Source of the DNA: WHSO01 sp963732875
Lineage (GTDB): Bacteria; Pseudomonadota; Alphaproteobacteria; SMXQ01
Reading direction: 5' to 3'
Length of the DNA: 64,000 bases
Assembly (NCBI GenBank): GCA_963732875.1
Contig: CAVTBD010000002.1
Span: 1,798,001-1,862,000, forward strand
Made by a program: the position numbers and the translations under genes. The notes below the pieces were generated by a model that saw nothing but the letters and a program-made list of their open reading frames with translations, was not told the origin of the DNA and made no database searches. Shown here in pieces: positions 43,708-53,186 of this stretch. Within the stretch, counting starts at the first letter, position 1. Each line of letters starts with the position of its first letter.

Positions 43708-44507
43708 GCCTAGCCCTGAACGAACAGACCAAGCCCACGGGGACGGAGAACCTGCGCGAGCGCGTCCAGATCCGGAATCTCTGCTTCTACTACGGCGAGA
43801 CCAAGGCGCTGCGCGACATCTCGCTCACGCTTTACGACCGCACTGTCACCGCCTTCATCGGACCGTCGGGCTGCGGCAAGTCGACGCTCCTGCGCGTGCT
43901 CAATCGCATGTACGAGCTCTATCCGAACCAGCGGGCCGAGGGCGAGGTCCTGCTGGACGGGCGCAACATCCTCACCCAGGGCCAGGACCTGAACCTGCTG
44001 AGAGCCAAGATCGGCATGGTGTTCCAGAAGCCGACGCCGTTCCCGATGACGATCTACGACAACATCGCCTTCGGCATCCAGCTCTACGAGCGCCTGCCGC
44101 GCGCGGAACTGGACGACCGAATCGAGGACGCGCTCAGGCACGCCGCGCTGTGGAACGAGGTCAAGGACAAGCTGAACGCGAGCGGCCTGAGCCTCTCCGG
44201 CGGCCAGCAGCAGCGACTGTGCATCGCGCGCATGATCGCCGTGCGGCCGGAAGTCCTGCTGTTCGACGAGCCGTGCTCGGCGCTGGACCCGATCTCGACC
44301 TCGAAAATCGAGGAGACCATCGACGAGCTCAAGACCCAGTACACGATCGTGATCGTGACCCATAACATGCAGCAAGCGGCACGCGTTTCCGACTTTACCG
44401 CCTTCATGTATCTCGGCGAGATGATCGAGGTCGGCCCCAACGAAACGATCTTCACCAGCCCCGAGAACCAGATGACCCAGCGCTACATCACGGGCCGGTT
44501 CGGCTGA
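43704..44507 (+). CDS. pstB: Phosphate ABC transporter ATPase PstB
   Basis: A 267-residue ATP-binding subunit. Walker A is GPSGCGKST, the signature LSGGQQQRLCIARM and Walker B VLLFDEPCSALDP; the last has Cys where the second copy has Ala. It powers phosphate import through PstCA. It overlaps pstA by 4 bases. A second full pstB-like gene follows after 160 bases; both have intact motifs. Confidence 0.95.
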   Translation: MSLALNEQTKPTGTENLRERVQIRNLCFYYGETKALRDISLTLYDRTVTAFIGPSGCGKSTLLRVLNRMYELYPNQRAEGEVLLDGRNILTQGQDLNLLRAKIGMVFQKPTPFPMTIYDNIAFGIQLYERLPRAELDDRIEDALRHAALWNEVKDKLNASGLSLSGGQQQRLCIARMIAVRPEVLLFDEPCSALDPISTSKIEETIDELKTQYTIVIVTHNMQQAARVSDFTAFMYLGEMIEVGPNETIFTSPENQMTQRYITGRFG

Positions 44508-44668
44508 TCCGCCACCAGGCCGCCGCGCCCCCGGGCCGCGGACCCACGAATTTCTCACAGGCCTAACGGGTGGACCTGCCCGGCCCAGCCGCGTACATTG
44601 GCCCGGGCCGCGTAGTGACCACTGGATCAAAGCCGTCTGCGGCCCCCTACAAGCGAACGGATGCGTTC

Positions 44669-45481
44669 ATGACCAACGCCGAACCCGTTTCCACGGGCCC
44701 GAACCCGGAAGCCGCCAACGACGTCCTCGAACCTAAGATCGAGGTCCGCGATCTGCGCTTCTTCTATGGCAAGCACCAGGCGCTCAACGACATCAGCATC
44801 ACTATCAGCAAGAACAAGGTGACGGCGCTGATCGGGCCGTCGGGCTGCGGCAAGTCGACGCTCCTGCGCGTGCTCAACCGAATGTACGACCTCTATCCAA
44901 ACCAGCGCGCCGAGGGAGAAGTGCTGATGGACGGGGTCGACATCCTGAACAAGGGCACCGACCTCAACCTGCTGCGCGCCCGCGTCGGCATGGTGTTCCA
45001 GAAGCCGACGCCGTTCCCGATGACGATCTACGACAATATCGCCTTCGCCATCCGGCTTTATCACCGGATCCCGAAGCTGGAGATGGACGACCGCGTCGAG
45101 CTGGCCCTGCGCCGCGCCGCCCTGTGGGACGAGGTCAAGGACAAGCTGCGCGCGAGCGGGCTCAGTCTCTCCGGCGGTCAGCAGCAGCGCCTGTGCATCG
45201 CGCGCGCGGTCTCACTGGAGCCGTCGGTGCTGCTACTGGACGAGCCGGCCTCGGCGCTCGACCCGATCTCCACCGCCCGCATCGAGGAAACGATGGACGA
45301 GCTGCGCCGGGAGCTGACCATCGTCATCGTGACCCACAACATGCAGCAGGCGGCACGGGTCTCGAATTTCACCGCCTTCATGTATCTGGGCGAAATGATC
45401 GAATTCGGCCCGACCGAAAAGATATTCACCAGCCCCGATAGCGCCAAGACCCAGGAATACATCACCGGTCGGTTCGGCTGA
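44669..45481 (+). CDS. pstB: Second PstB-type phosphate ABC transporter ATPase
   Basis: A 270-residue paralogue of the preceding PstB, with Walker A GPSGCGKST, signature LSGGQQQRLCIARA and Walker B VLLLDEPASALDP. Large parts of both proteins are identical, such as MVFQKPTPFPMTIYDNIAF. ATG at 44669 is the best start although its ribosome site is weak; an open GTG start upstream is less likely. The N-terminal 25 residues differ from copy 1. It may provide extra or alternate ATPase subunits. No phoU follows; the next gene is a sulfide:quinone oxidoreductase. Confidence 0.93.
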   Translation: MTNAEPVSTGPNPEAANDVLEPKIEVRDLRFFYGKHQALNDISITISKNKVTALIGPSGCGKSTLLRVLNRMYDLYPNQRAEGEVLMDGVDILNKGTDLNLLRARVGMVFQKPTPFPMTIYDNIAFAIRLYHRIPKLEMDDRVELALRRAALWDEVKDKLRASGLSLSGGQQQRLCIARAVSLEPSVLLLDEPASALDPISTARIEETMDELRRELTIVIVTHNMQQAARVSNFTAFMYLGEMIEFGPTEKIFTSPDSAKTQEYITGRFG

Positions 45482-45611
45482 GTTTTCCACGTCACGGAAA
45501 CCGCGAAAAACCGGCTGCTGCGGTGGTCCATGGACGTCGCCGCCGAGGCCGCGTAAATTTGACTGACCGTGGGCCCGCCGGCCTGCGGGGCACGCGCGCA
45601 GAGAGGCTGAC

Positions 45612-46862
45612 ATGACGGATACGCACCATCAGATTCTGATCATCGGCGGGGGCACCGCGGGAATCACCGTGGCGGCCAGCTTGCGCCGCCATGCCGGCAA
45701 GCTCGACGTCGCGATCGTCGAACCGGCCGCACAACACTACTATCAGCCCGCTTTCACCCTGGTGGGTGCCGGCCAGTACACACTCGAGGCGACGCGCCGG
45801 CCGGTCTCCACCCTGGTACCGCGGGGCGTCACGCTGATCCAAGCCGGGGCCGCCACGTTCGAGCCCGAGCTGAACGCGGTGACCCTGTCCAACGGCGACC
45901 GCGTCACCTACGACTGGCTGGTCGTGGCGACGGGCATCGGGCTCGACCTCGACAAGGTCGCCGGCCTCAGGGAAGCGCTCGGCCGGAACGGCGTGTGCAG
46001 CAACTATTCGCCCGAGCACGCGCCCTACACGTGGCGCTGCGTGCAGGACCTGAAGCCGGGCGCCCGCGCCGTCTTCACCCAGCCGCCGCTGCCGTTCAAG
46101 TGCCCCGGCGCGCCGCAGAAGGCGGTCTATCTGACCGCCGACTACCTGCGCCGCAGGGGGATGCTCGACAGCGCCAAGCTCGACTTCTACGTGCATGGCC
46201 CGGCCATCTTCGGCGTGCCGTTCTTCGCCCGCGAGCTCACCAAGGTCGTCAACCGCTACGGCATCAATACCCATTTCCAGCACAACCTGGTAGCGGTGGA
46301 CGGGCCGAAGCAGGTAGCGACCTTCGAAGTGGTCGGCGGCGATAACCAGGGCAAGCGGCTCGACGTGCCGTTCGACATGCTGCATGTCTCGCCGCCGCAG
46401 GGCCCGTCCGCGGCAATCAAGGGAAGTCCCCTCGCCAATGCGGCGGGATGGATCGAAGTCAATCAGAACACCATGCAGCACACACGCTTCGCCAACGTGT
46501 TCTCGCTCGGCGACGTGTGCTCGGCACCCAATTCCAAGACCGCGGCGGCGGTGCGCAAGCAGGCGCCGGTGGTGGTCCGCAACCTGATCGCCGCCATGGC
46601 GGGCCGGTCGTTGGAACCCGGCTACGACGGCTACGCGTCGTGCCCGCTGACCACGGCCGTCGGCAAGGTGATCATGGCCGAGTTCGTGTACGGGGGTAAG
46701 GTCACGCCGACCCTGCCGCTCGATCCCGCCAAGGAGCGCTGGGTGAACTGGTGGATCAAGAAGACCGGGCTGCCGCTGTTCTACTGGAACTACATGCTCA
46801 AGGGGCACGAGTGGTTCCTGAAGCACAACACCGCCTTCACCGGGGACGCCAACCCGTCCTGA
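45612..46862 (+). CDS. Sulfide:quinone oxidoreductase-like flavoprotein
   Basis: A 416-residue FAD/NAD(P)-binding protein of the SQR family. It has GGGTAGITVAA near residue 12, WLVVATGIGLDLDK near 103 and the conserved Cys in PFKCPGAPQKAVYL near 165 plus another around CSNYSPEHAPYTW. These favour a sulfide quinone reductase that oxidises sulfide at the membrane. It is 130 bases after the second pstB; the link to phosphate genes may be accidental. A terminator-like hairpin follows. Confidence 0.86.
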   Translation: MTDTHHQILIIGGGTAGITVAASLRRHAGKLDVAIVEPAAQHYYQPAFTLVGAGQYTLEATRRPVSTLVPRGVTLIQAGAATFEPELNAVTLSNGDRVTYDWLVVATGIGLDLDKVAGLREALGRNGVCSNYSPEHAPYTWRCVQDLKPGARAVFTQPPLPFKCPGAPQKAVYLTADYLRRRGMLDSAKLDFYVHGPAIFGVPFFARELTKVVNRYGINTHFQHNLVAVDGPKQVATFEVVGGDNQGKRLDVPFDMLHVSPPQGPSAAIKGSPLANAAGWIEVNQNTMQHTRFANVFSLGDVCSAPNSKTAAAVRKQAPVVVRNLIAAMAGRSLEPGYDGYASCPLTTAVGKVIMAEFVYGGKVTPTLPLDPAKERWVNWWIKKTGLPLFYWNYMLKGHEWFLKHNTAFTGDANPS

Positions 46863-46896
46863 GTCGAAGCGGCGGACCGCGCAGCCTGGAACGACC

Positions 46897-46928
46897 AGCG
46901 GCCGCCGGGAAAAATCCCGGCGGCCGCT
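46897..46928. terminator. Hairpin between convergent SQR and TctC-type genes
   Basis: A 14-base perfect stem (AGCGGCCGCCGGGA with TCCCGGCGGCCGCT) and an AAAA loop lie between the two stop codons. There is no T-run, but the position fits a bidirectional terminator. Confidence 0.6.
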
Positions 46929-46958
46929 GCCGTACTGGCCAAAGGAACCTTCAGGCCA

Positions 46959-48245
46959 TCACTTGCACTTGATGGTCTTGGCCTGGCCCATCTCGCCGAA
47001 ATAGGCGATATCGCATTTCATACCGACCTTGAGGGCGCCACGCTTCGCCTTCTTGCCCGAGACCGTGATCTTGGTCTTCTTGCCGATCTTGGCGTGGGTT
47101 TCCTTGCCCTTGCGGTCGAACACGACCAGCTTGCCCTTCTTCTTGAGCGCCTTGATCGCACTTGCGACCCTGACCGGCTTGACCTTGCCGAGCTTGCCCG
47201 ACGGCTTGAGCAGCACGCGCAACTGCGCCTGCAGGCTCTTGGGCGCCGAGTAGGTACCGTCGATGATCTTGGTCAGCTTCTCGGCCTTGATGGGCGCGAC
47301 CAGCACCCGGGCCTTCTTGGCATCGGCGAGGTACTTTGGATCGTGATACGCGTCCCAGAACGCCTTGCGCAGCGTGGCCACCCTGTCCTTGGGCACGCCC
47401 GGCGGCGCATAGACGGGGTAGCCCATCGCGAACTGCGCCATCTTCAGCCGGAGCAATGCCTTCTTGCCGGGATCCGAAATCTGGTCGATCAGCAGCGGCA
47501 CGTTATCCGGCACGCCCGGATTCTTTTCCAGGCCCTCCTGGTAGAGGATGCGAACTTTTCCGTCCTTGATCCAGTCGGGATGGCGGCTGGTAACGCCGGC
47601 CCAGGCGTTGGTCGCACGTCCCTGGGTCTCGCCGCGCACCATGGCGAGGTCGATATCGCCGCCGCCGGGATAGCCGATGATGACCTTGTACTTGAAGCCC
47701 AGCAGGTTCTTCAGGAATATCGCGTCGACCGTGGAGGAGCTGCCGAGCCCCGACGATCCGACCACGAGCTCATGCGTGAGCAGATCCTTCCAGGTCTTGA
47801 CCGGCGAGGTGTGCCAGGCCTCGGCGACGGCGACGAAGGGCGCGGGGCTCGCGATCCAGTTGAACTTGGTGGGGTCGAACTTGATGTTCTTGCCCCTCCC
47901 GGTATCACCGTAATAGAGCGGCCCGAACGGCACGGCCATGAGCGAGCCGCCGAGCTCGGTGCCGTCCTTGGGCGCGTTGACGTAGATATAGTTGGCGCCG
48001 AAGATACCGCCCGCACCGGTCTTGTTCTTGGCGATGATGTCGGGATGGCCCGGCAGATGGTCGCCGAGGTGACGCGCCCCCAGGCGGTTCATCAGGTCGA
48101 CGGAACCGCCGCTTCCCGATGTGATGAATATAGTGACGCGCTTACCCTTGTAAAACGGCGCCGCGGCATGGGCGGCAGGCGACATCAGGATGGCGGGCAA
48201 CACAGCAGCTGCGCCGGCCATCATCACGCGGTGTATGGATTTCAT
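46959..48245 (-). CDS. TctC-type binding protein with a C-terminal extension
   Basis: A 428-residue periplasmic protein. A signal peptide ends near SPAAHAAA; the binding domain has VTIFITSGSGGSVDLMNRL and ELVVGSSGLGSSSTVDA. From about residue 340 a Lys-rich extension follows, ending KVGMKCDIAYFGEMGQAKTIKC. That segment is like small DUF5666-type beta-barrel modules. ATG at 48245 follows GGGGAGATCACG. It is a paralogue of the next gene upstream (48,515). No TctA/TctB genes are near. Confidence 0.82.
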   Translation of the reverse strand: MKSIHRVMMAGAAAVLPAILMSPAAHAAAPFYKGKRVTIFITSGSGGSVDLMNRLGARHLGDHLPGHPDIIAKNKTGAGGIFGANYIYVNAPKDGTELGGSLMAVPFGPLYYGDTGRGKNIKFDPTKFNWIASPAPFVAVAEAWHTSPVKTWKDLLTHELVVGSSGLGSSSTVDAIFLKNLLGFKYKVIIGYPGGGDIDLAMVRGETQGRATNAWAGVTSRHPDWIKDGKVRILYQEGLEKNPGVPDNVPLLIDQISDPGKKALLRLKMAQFAMGYPVYAPPGVPKDRVATLRKAFWDAYHDPKYLADAKKARVLVAPIKAEKLTKIIDGTYSAPKSLQAQLRVLLKPSGKLGKVKPVRVASAIKALKKKGKLVVFDRKGKETHAKIGKKTKITVSGKKAKRGALKVGMKCDIAYFGEMGQAKTIKCK

Positions 48246-48514
48246 ATCGTGATCTCCCCGTTGCGATCCACGGGCGCCCGGTTGGCTGGGTCTTATGGGG
48301 TCCCGCTTCAAGTCCGTGATCGGTGGTTGTTCGGCAATACACCTCTTGGAACTTTTCCATAACGTCACCCGTGATTAGACCCGGCCACGCGCGGGGATGC
48401 AACCAAACCCTGCCCCGGGGAGGCCGAAAATCGTGCAAATTCCCGGGGCTTTCGCCCCGGGAACTGCTGCAGATGGCTAATGCGGCTGGAAAATCGGGCC
48501 GGCCGGCCCGCGTA

Positions 48515-49783
48515 TCACTTGCAGGAGACCGACTTCGCCTGGCCCATGTCCCCGTAATAGTCGATGTCGCAGGTCATGCCGACCTTGAGGTCGCTGCCCT
48601 TGGCCTTCTTGCCACCGACCATGACCTTGGTCTTCTTGGCGAGATTGGCATGGGAGGTCTTGCCGCCGGCATCGAACGCCAGCAGGCGCCCCTTCTTGGT
48701 GATCGCCGTGATCGCGGCGCTGACCTTGACGGTCTTGGCCTTCTCGATCTTGCCCGGCGGCTGCGAGGCCTCCACCAGCCTCTCCTTGACCGCGTCCGGC
48801 GCGCCGTAGGCTTCCTCCAGGATGGCCGTGACCTTCTCGCCCGAGATCGGCCCGACCTCGACCTTGGCCTTCTTGGCGTCGGCGAGATATCCGGGATCCT
48901 GGTAGGTATCGGCATGGGCCTTGCGCAGGATCGCCACCCTGTCCTTGGGCACGCCCGGCGGCGCGAACACCGGATAGCCGATTTCGAACGCCGCCATCTT
49001 GAGCTTGAGCACGGCGCGCACTTCCGGGTCCTTGGCGAAGTCGAGGCCGAGCGGCACCGAGGCCGGCACGCTCGGATGCTTCTCGAGGCCCATCTGATAG
49101 AGGATGCGGATCTTGCCGTCCCTGATCCAGTCCGCGTGACGGCTGGTGATCCCGGCCCAGGCGTCGCTGGCCCGGCCATCGGTCTCGCCGCGGACCATGG
49201 CGAGGTCGATATCCGACCCGCTGGGGTAGCCAAGGATGACCTTGTACTTGAAGCCGAGCAGGTTGCGCATGACGAAGGAATCGATCGTGCTGGCGCTGCC
49301 CATGCCGCTCGAGCCCACGATCATCTCCTGGGTCAGCAGATCCTCGGCCTTCTTGATCTTCGAGGTATGCCAGGCGATCGAGACGGAGATGAACTTGGCC
49401 GGGCTGCCGAGCCAATTGAACTTGAGCGGGTCGAATTTCGAGATCGAATGCTTGCCGTAGAACAACGGCTCGAACGGGACGCTCATGAGCGCGGTGCCGA
49501 TCTCGGTGCCGTTCTTGGGTGCATTCACATAGAGATAGTTGGCGCCGACCACGCCGCCGGCCCCGCCCTTGTTCTTGGTGATGACGGTGGGATGGCCGGG
49601 GATGTGCTTGCTGAGGTGGCGCGTGCCGAGGCGTGCCATCAGGTCGACCGACCCGCCGCTGCCCGACGTGACGTACACGACCAGCGTCTTGCCGCTGTAG
49701 AAATCCTGCGCCGAGGCAGGCACGACCATCGTCGGCAGCAGGGCGAGCAGCCCCGCGACCGCGGTTGCTGACATGACTTTCAT
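48515..49783 (-). CDS. TctC-type binding protein with the same C-terminal extension
   Basis: A 422-residue paralogue of the preceding gene: signal peptide ending VVPASAQ, TctC-like VVYVTSGSGGSVDLMARL, and an extension ending LKVGMTCDIDYYGDMGQAKSVSC. Both copies share long blocks, such as RVILYQ-type and PVFAPPGVPKDRVA segments. It likely binds an organic acid. ATG at 49783 follows GGGAGACATCAG. The pair suggests duplication and divergence, with selection for the fused C-terminal module. Confidence 0.82.
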   Translation of the reverse strand: MKVMSATAVAGLLALLPTMVVPASAQDFYSGKTLVVYVTSGSGGSVDLMARLGTRHLSKHIPGHPTVITKNKGGAGGVVGANYLYVNAPKNGTEIGTALMSVPFEPLFYGKHSISKFDPLKFNWLGSPAKFISVSIAWHTSKIKKAEDLLTQEMIVGSSGMGSASTIDSFVMRNLLGFKYKVILGYPSGSDIDLAMVRGETDGRASDAWAGITSRHADWIRDGKIRILYQMGLEKHPSVPASVPLGLDFAKDPEVRAVLKLKMAAFEIGYPVFAPPGVPKDRVAILRKAHADTYQDPGYLADAKKAKVEVGPISGEKVTAILEEAYGAPDAVKERLVEASQPPGKIEKAKTVKVSAAITAITKKGRLLAFDAGGKTSHANLAKKTKVMVGGKKAKGSDLKVGMTCDIDYYGDMGQAKSVSCK

Positions 49784-49951
49784 CTGATGTCTCCCTATCG
49801 GTAACCGGGGGCCCTTGGGCGGGTCTTCTTGCCCCGTAGCTTGAGCGCCTGAAAAGTGTTGTTTTACGGACCGTTACGCCAATACCAGATGGCTCCATTT
49901 AACTCCCGCGCCGGGCCCCGCGCAATGGCCATCAGCGGCCCGGGGGCCCGC

Positions 49952-51666
49952 TCAGTTGGCGGCGAGCGCGCCCCGGAGCAGCCGGCCCGGCAGGGTGCCC
50001 GTGTGCACGTTGTCGCGCATCAACACCTGCCCGTTAACGATGGTCGCCGTGATGCCGACCGCCTTCTGCAGGATCCGCGCGGCGCCGGTCGGCATGTCAT
50101 GGACGAGCTCGGGCATGTCGGGGGCGATGGTGTCGGGGTCGAACACCACCACGTCCGCGTGCCAGCCCTCCTTGAGCAGGCCACGACCACGCAGCCCCCA
50201 GAACGCGGCGATGTCGAAGGTGATCTTGCGGACCGCGGCCTCGAGCGTGATCGCCTGCTTCTGGCGCACCCAGTTGCCCAGCAGGTCGGCCTGCACCGGA
50301 TTGATGATGGTGGCGACATGCGCGCCCAAATCGCCGAAGGTCACCGCCGTGTTGGGGTGACGCAGCATGGCCAGCACGTAGTCCTGGTCCTCGCAGTTGG
50401 TGGGCGCGATGAAGAACAGCTTGAGGTGCTTCTCGAGGGCGAGGTCGATCACGGTCTCGATCGGCTCCTGGCCGCGTTCGGCCGCGATCTCGGCGACCGA
50501 GCGGTAGGGCGGCAGCGTTGTGTACATCGGGAAATACCAGTTCCAGTCGATGTCGCGCAGCAGCACGTTGTTGAGCGCGGGATCGGTCTCGCGCTTGTGG
50601 TTGTGCACCGCCTCGACCAGGCGCGCCCGTATGGCGGGATCGCGCAGGCCCTTTTCCTGTTCGTCGAGCGGCAGCTTGCGGAAGTCCTTCCAGACCGGCG
50701 CGTTGTCGTAGGGCATGAAGGTCTCGAACGAGCGCAGGGAACCATTCCACGCCGCGGTCGCCTGCACCAGCATGCGCCCCCCCGCCTCTGTCACGGCGTC
50801 GATCATGGCGAAATGCTCGCGCCAGATATCGGGATTGGCGCGGTTCGACCAGGCACCGCCGAAGGTGCAGGGCACGCCGGTGTCGATGGCGAGCGCCCCC
50901 ATGCGCGCGATCTCGGCGCGGCGTTCCTCCGGCGACATGCCGAGACCGCCGCGCGAGATTTCGAACACCCCGGTGCCGAGTTCGCTCAGGGTGCCGACCA
51001 GCATCCGGATCTCCGACCAGTCGGCGAGCCGGCTCGCGACCGGCCCGCCATCCGCGGTGCGGTGGTTGGAGGAACAGGTCGTGCTGAAGCCGATCGCGCC
51101 CGCGCGCATGGCGGTCTCGACCTCGCGCCTGAGCGCGGCCAGGTCGTCGGCATCCGCCTTGTCGGTGAAGGCGCGCTCGCCCATGACGTAAGTACGGATC
51201 GCGGAATGGCCGATGTAGCTCGCGTAGTTGATGCCCTTGGGCAGGCCGTCGACGGTATCGAGGAATTCCGGGAAGCTCTCCCATGACCACGGGATGCCCG
51301 CCGCCATGGCCTGGGGCGGAATTCCTCGGCCATCTCGAGATTGGTGAACACCAGGCGCTTGTCGCGCTCGGCACAGGGCGCGAGCGTGAAGCCGCAGTTG
51401 CCCATCACGGCCGAGGTCACGCCATGCCAGCAGATGTTGGTGCCGAGCGCGTCCCAGAACACCTGGGCGTCGTAATGGGCATGGCCGTCGATGAAGCCGG
51501 GCGCGACCACGTGCCCCTCGGCATCGAGGGTCTCCGCGGCGCTCTCGCCCTTGAGATCGCCGATCGCGGCGATCAGGCCGTCGCGGATGCCGAGGTCGGC
51601 GCGATACCCGGGCAGGCCCGAGCCGTCCACCACCGTGCCGCCGCGAATGATCAGGTCGTACGCCAT
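49952..51666 (-). pseudogene. N-acyl-D-amino-acid deacylase-like amidohydrolase with a frameshift
   Basis: An amidohydrolase of the D-aminoacylase family. The N-terminus (MAYDLIIRGGTVVDGSGLPG, then GFIDGHAHYDAQ with metal ligands) is in one frame to about 51322, and the rest (AMAAGIPWSWESFPEFLDT..., to the stop at 49952) is in the next frame. The span is 3n+2 bases, so one base appears to be missing near 51319-51327. With one base added the protein would have about 571 residues and a complete family sequence. ATG at 51666 follows GGGAGGAACG. Confidence 0.85.
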
Positions 51667-51707
51667 GTCGTTCCTCCCGAATCGTCTTTTTCTGAATGAT
51701 ATACGAC

Positions 51708-51785
51708 CTAGTGGAGCGAATTTGACATTTGATTCCCACCCGGGGCAAACGCTGTATCAAATGTCAAATTCAAAAGCTCCACTAG
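51708..51785. repeat. Large inverted-repeat hairpin 1
   Basis: CTAGTGGAGC (51708-51717) pairs with GCTCCACTAG (51776-51785) and AATTTGACATTTGAT (51719-51733) pairs with ATCAAATGTCAAATT (51756-51770). A 22-base loop remains. It is in the 384-base gap between the divergent amidohydrolase and TctC genes. Confidence 0.85.
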
Positions 51786-51799
51786 AAATCAAATGACTG

Positions 51800-51875
51800 C
51801 TAGTGGTCTTTCGATTCCGGCATTTGCTCTCGGTCTTGCCGCAAAGGGATGCAAATGCCGGAATCAGACCACTAG
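51800..51875. repeat. Large inverted-repeat hairpin 2
   Basis: CTAGTGGTCT (51800-51809) pairs with AGACCACTAG (51866-51875) and GATTCCGGCATTTG (51813-51826) pairs with CAAATGCCGGAATC (51852-51865). It begins 15 bases after hairpin 1 and both share CTAGTGG ends, so they look like two members of one repeat family. Confidence 0.85.
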
Positions 51876-52050
51876 CGGCCGGTACCAGCGGTTCCCGGAC
51901 AAAGCGCGCGATCCGGTCGCCGCGCTGGACTCCGGCCGGGCGATGGGCCGTATAATCGGCCCACCAAAGCCGCCCGTTCGAACGGGCGGCAGGCACCTCC
52001 CGGCGGCGACCACCGGAACGGGCGGGCCTCCATCGACAGGGAGAAAACGT

Positions 52051-53157
52051 ATGACGATCCGCACGATATCGTTGGTCCGCGTTGCGTCCATTGTGGCGGC
52101 GTCCGGCGCCGGTCTGGCATTGGCCACGGTGACCGCCCGCGCCGATACTGTTTCCGATTTCTATGCCGGCAAGCAGATCACGCTCACCATCAGCTCGGCC
52201 GTCGGCGGTGGCTACGACCGCTATGCGCGAACGCTCGCACGCCATTTCGGCGACCACATTCCCGGCCATCCAGCGCTGCTTCCCAAGAACCTGCCGGGCG
52301 CGGGCGGTATCAAGGCCGCGAACGTCCTCTACAACCAGGTCTCCCAGGACGGGCTCAATCTCGGCTTCCTGCAGGCGACCGTGCTGTTCGAGCCGCTGTT
52401 CGGCAACAAGCAGGCCCGCTTCGACGTCCACAAGATCCACTGGATCGGCAGCACCAACTCCGAGGTCGCACTGACCGTGGTGTGGCACACCGCGCCGGTG
52501 AAGACGGTGGCGGACCTCCAGAAGACCCAGATCGTGGTCGGCGCGACCGGCGCGGCCTCGACCCCCGCCTTCTACGGGCGCCTGCAGAACGCCCTGCTCG
52601 GCACCAAGATGAAGCTGATCACCGGCTACAAGAGCCAGACCACCGCGTTCCACGCCATGGAGCAGGGCGAGATCCAGGGCTTCCCGTCGGCGTTCTGGTC
52701 GAGCGTCAAGTCGGGCTTCCCGCAGTGGCTGGCCGAGAAAAAGCTGCGTGTCATCGTCCAGATCGCACTTGAGAAACACCCCGAGCTGCCCGACGTGCCG
52801 CTGGCCCAGGACATCTCGACCGATCCTCAGAGCCGCGAGCTGTTCAAGCTGGCGGCAGCACCGCTCGCCATCGGGCGGCCGACGCTGGCGCCACCGGGCG
52901 TGCCCGGCGACCGCGTCGCCGCCCTGCGCACCGCCTTTGCCGCAACCATGAAGGATGCCGGCTATCTGAAGGACGCCGGGCGCCAGCGACTGGAAACGGG
53001 CAACTGGGTGTCGGGCGAGAAGATCGACCGTATCCTGAAGGATTCCTACGGCGCGCCCGCGCCCGTGGTCGCCCGCATGACGGCGATCAACAAGGAAATG
53101 CAGGCCCTGAAGAAGAAGGAACAGGCCGCCCGCAAGAAATCCAAGAAGAAGAAATAG
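52051..53157 (+). CDS. TctC-type binding protein with Lys-rich tail
   Basis: A 368-residue periplasmic binding protein with a signal peptide ending TVTARAD. TctC-like motifs are QITLTISSAVGGGYDRYART and GYKSQTTAFHAMEQGEIQG. The C-terminus is Lys-rich (ALKKKEQAARKKSKKKK), similar to the poly-lysine end at 14,332. ATG at 52051 follows CAGGGAG; a longer open frame upstream runs into the hairpin repeats and is not credible. It is 29 bases before the maleate-isomerase-like gene, possibly one operon. Confidence 0.86.
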   Translation: MTIRTISLVRVASIVAASGAGLALATVTARADTVSDFYAGKQITLTISSAVGGGYDRYARTLARHFGDHIPGHPALLPKNLPGAGGIKAANVLYNQVSQDGLNLGFLQATVLFEPLFGNKQARFDVHKIHWIGSTNSEVALTVVWHTAPVKTVADLQKTQIVVGATGAASTPAFYGRLQNALLGTKMKLITGYKSQTTAFHAMEQGEIQGFPSAFWSSVKSGFPQWLAEKKLRVIVQIALEKHPELPDVPLAQDISTDPQSRELFKLAAAPLAIGRPTLAPPGVPGDRVAALRTAFAATMKDAGYLKDAGRQRLETGNWVSGEKIDRILKDSYGAPAPVVARMTAINKEMQALKKKEQAARKKSKKKK

Positions 53158-53186
53158 ACCGGTCACCCAGAGAAAGGCGGAACACC

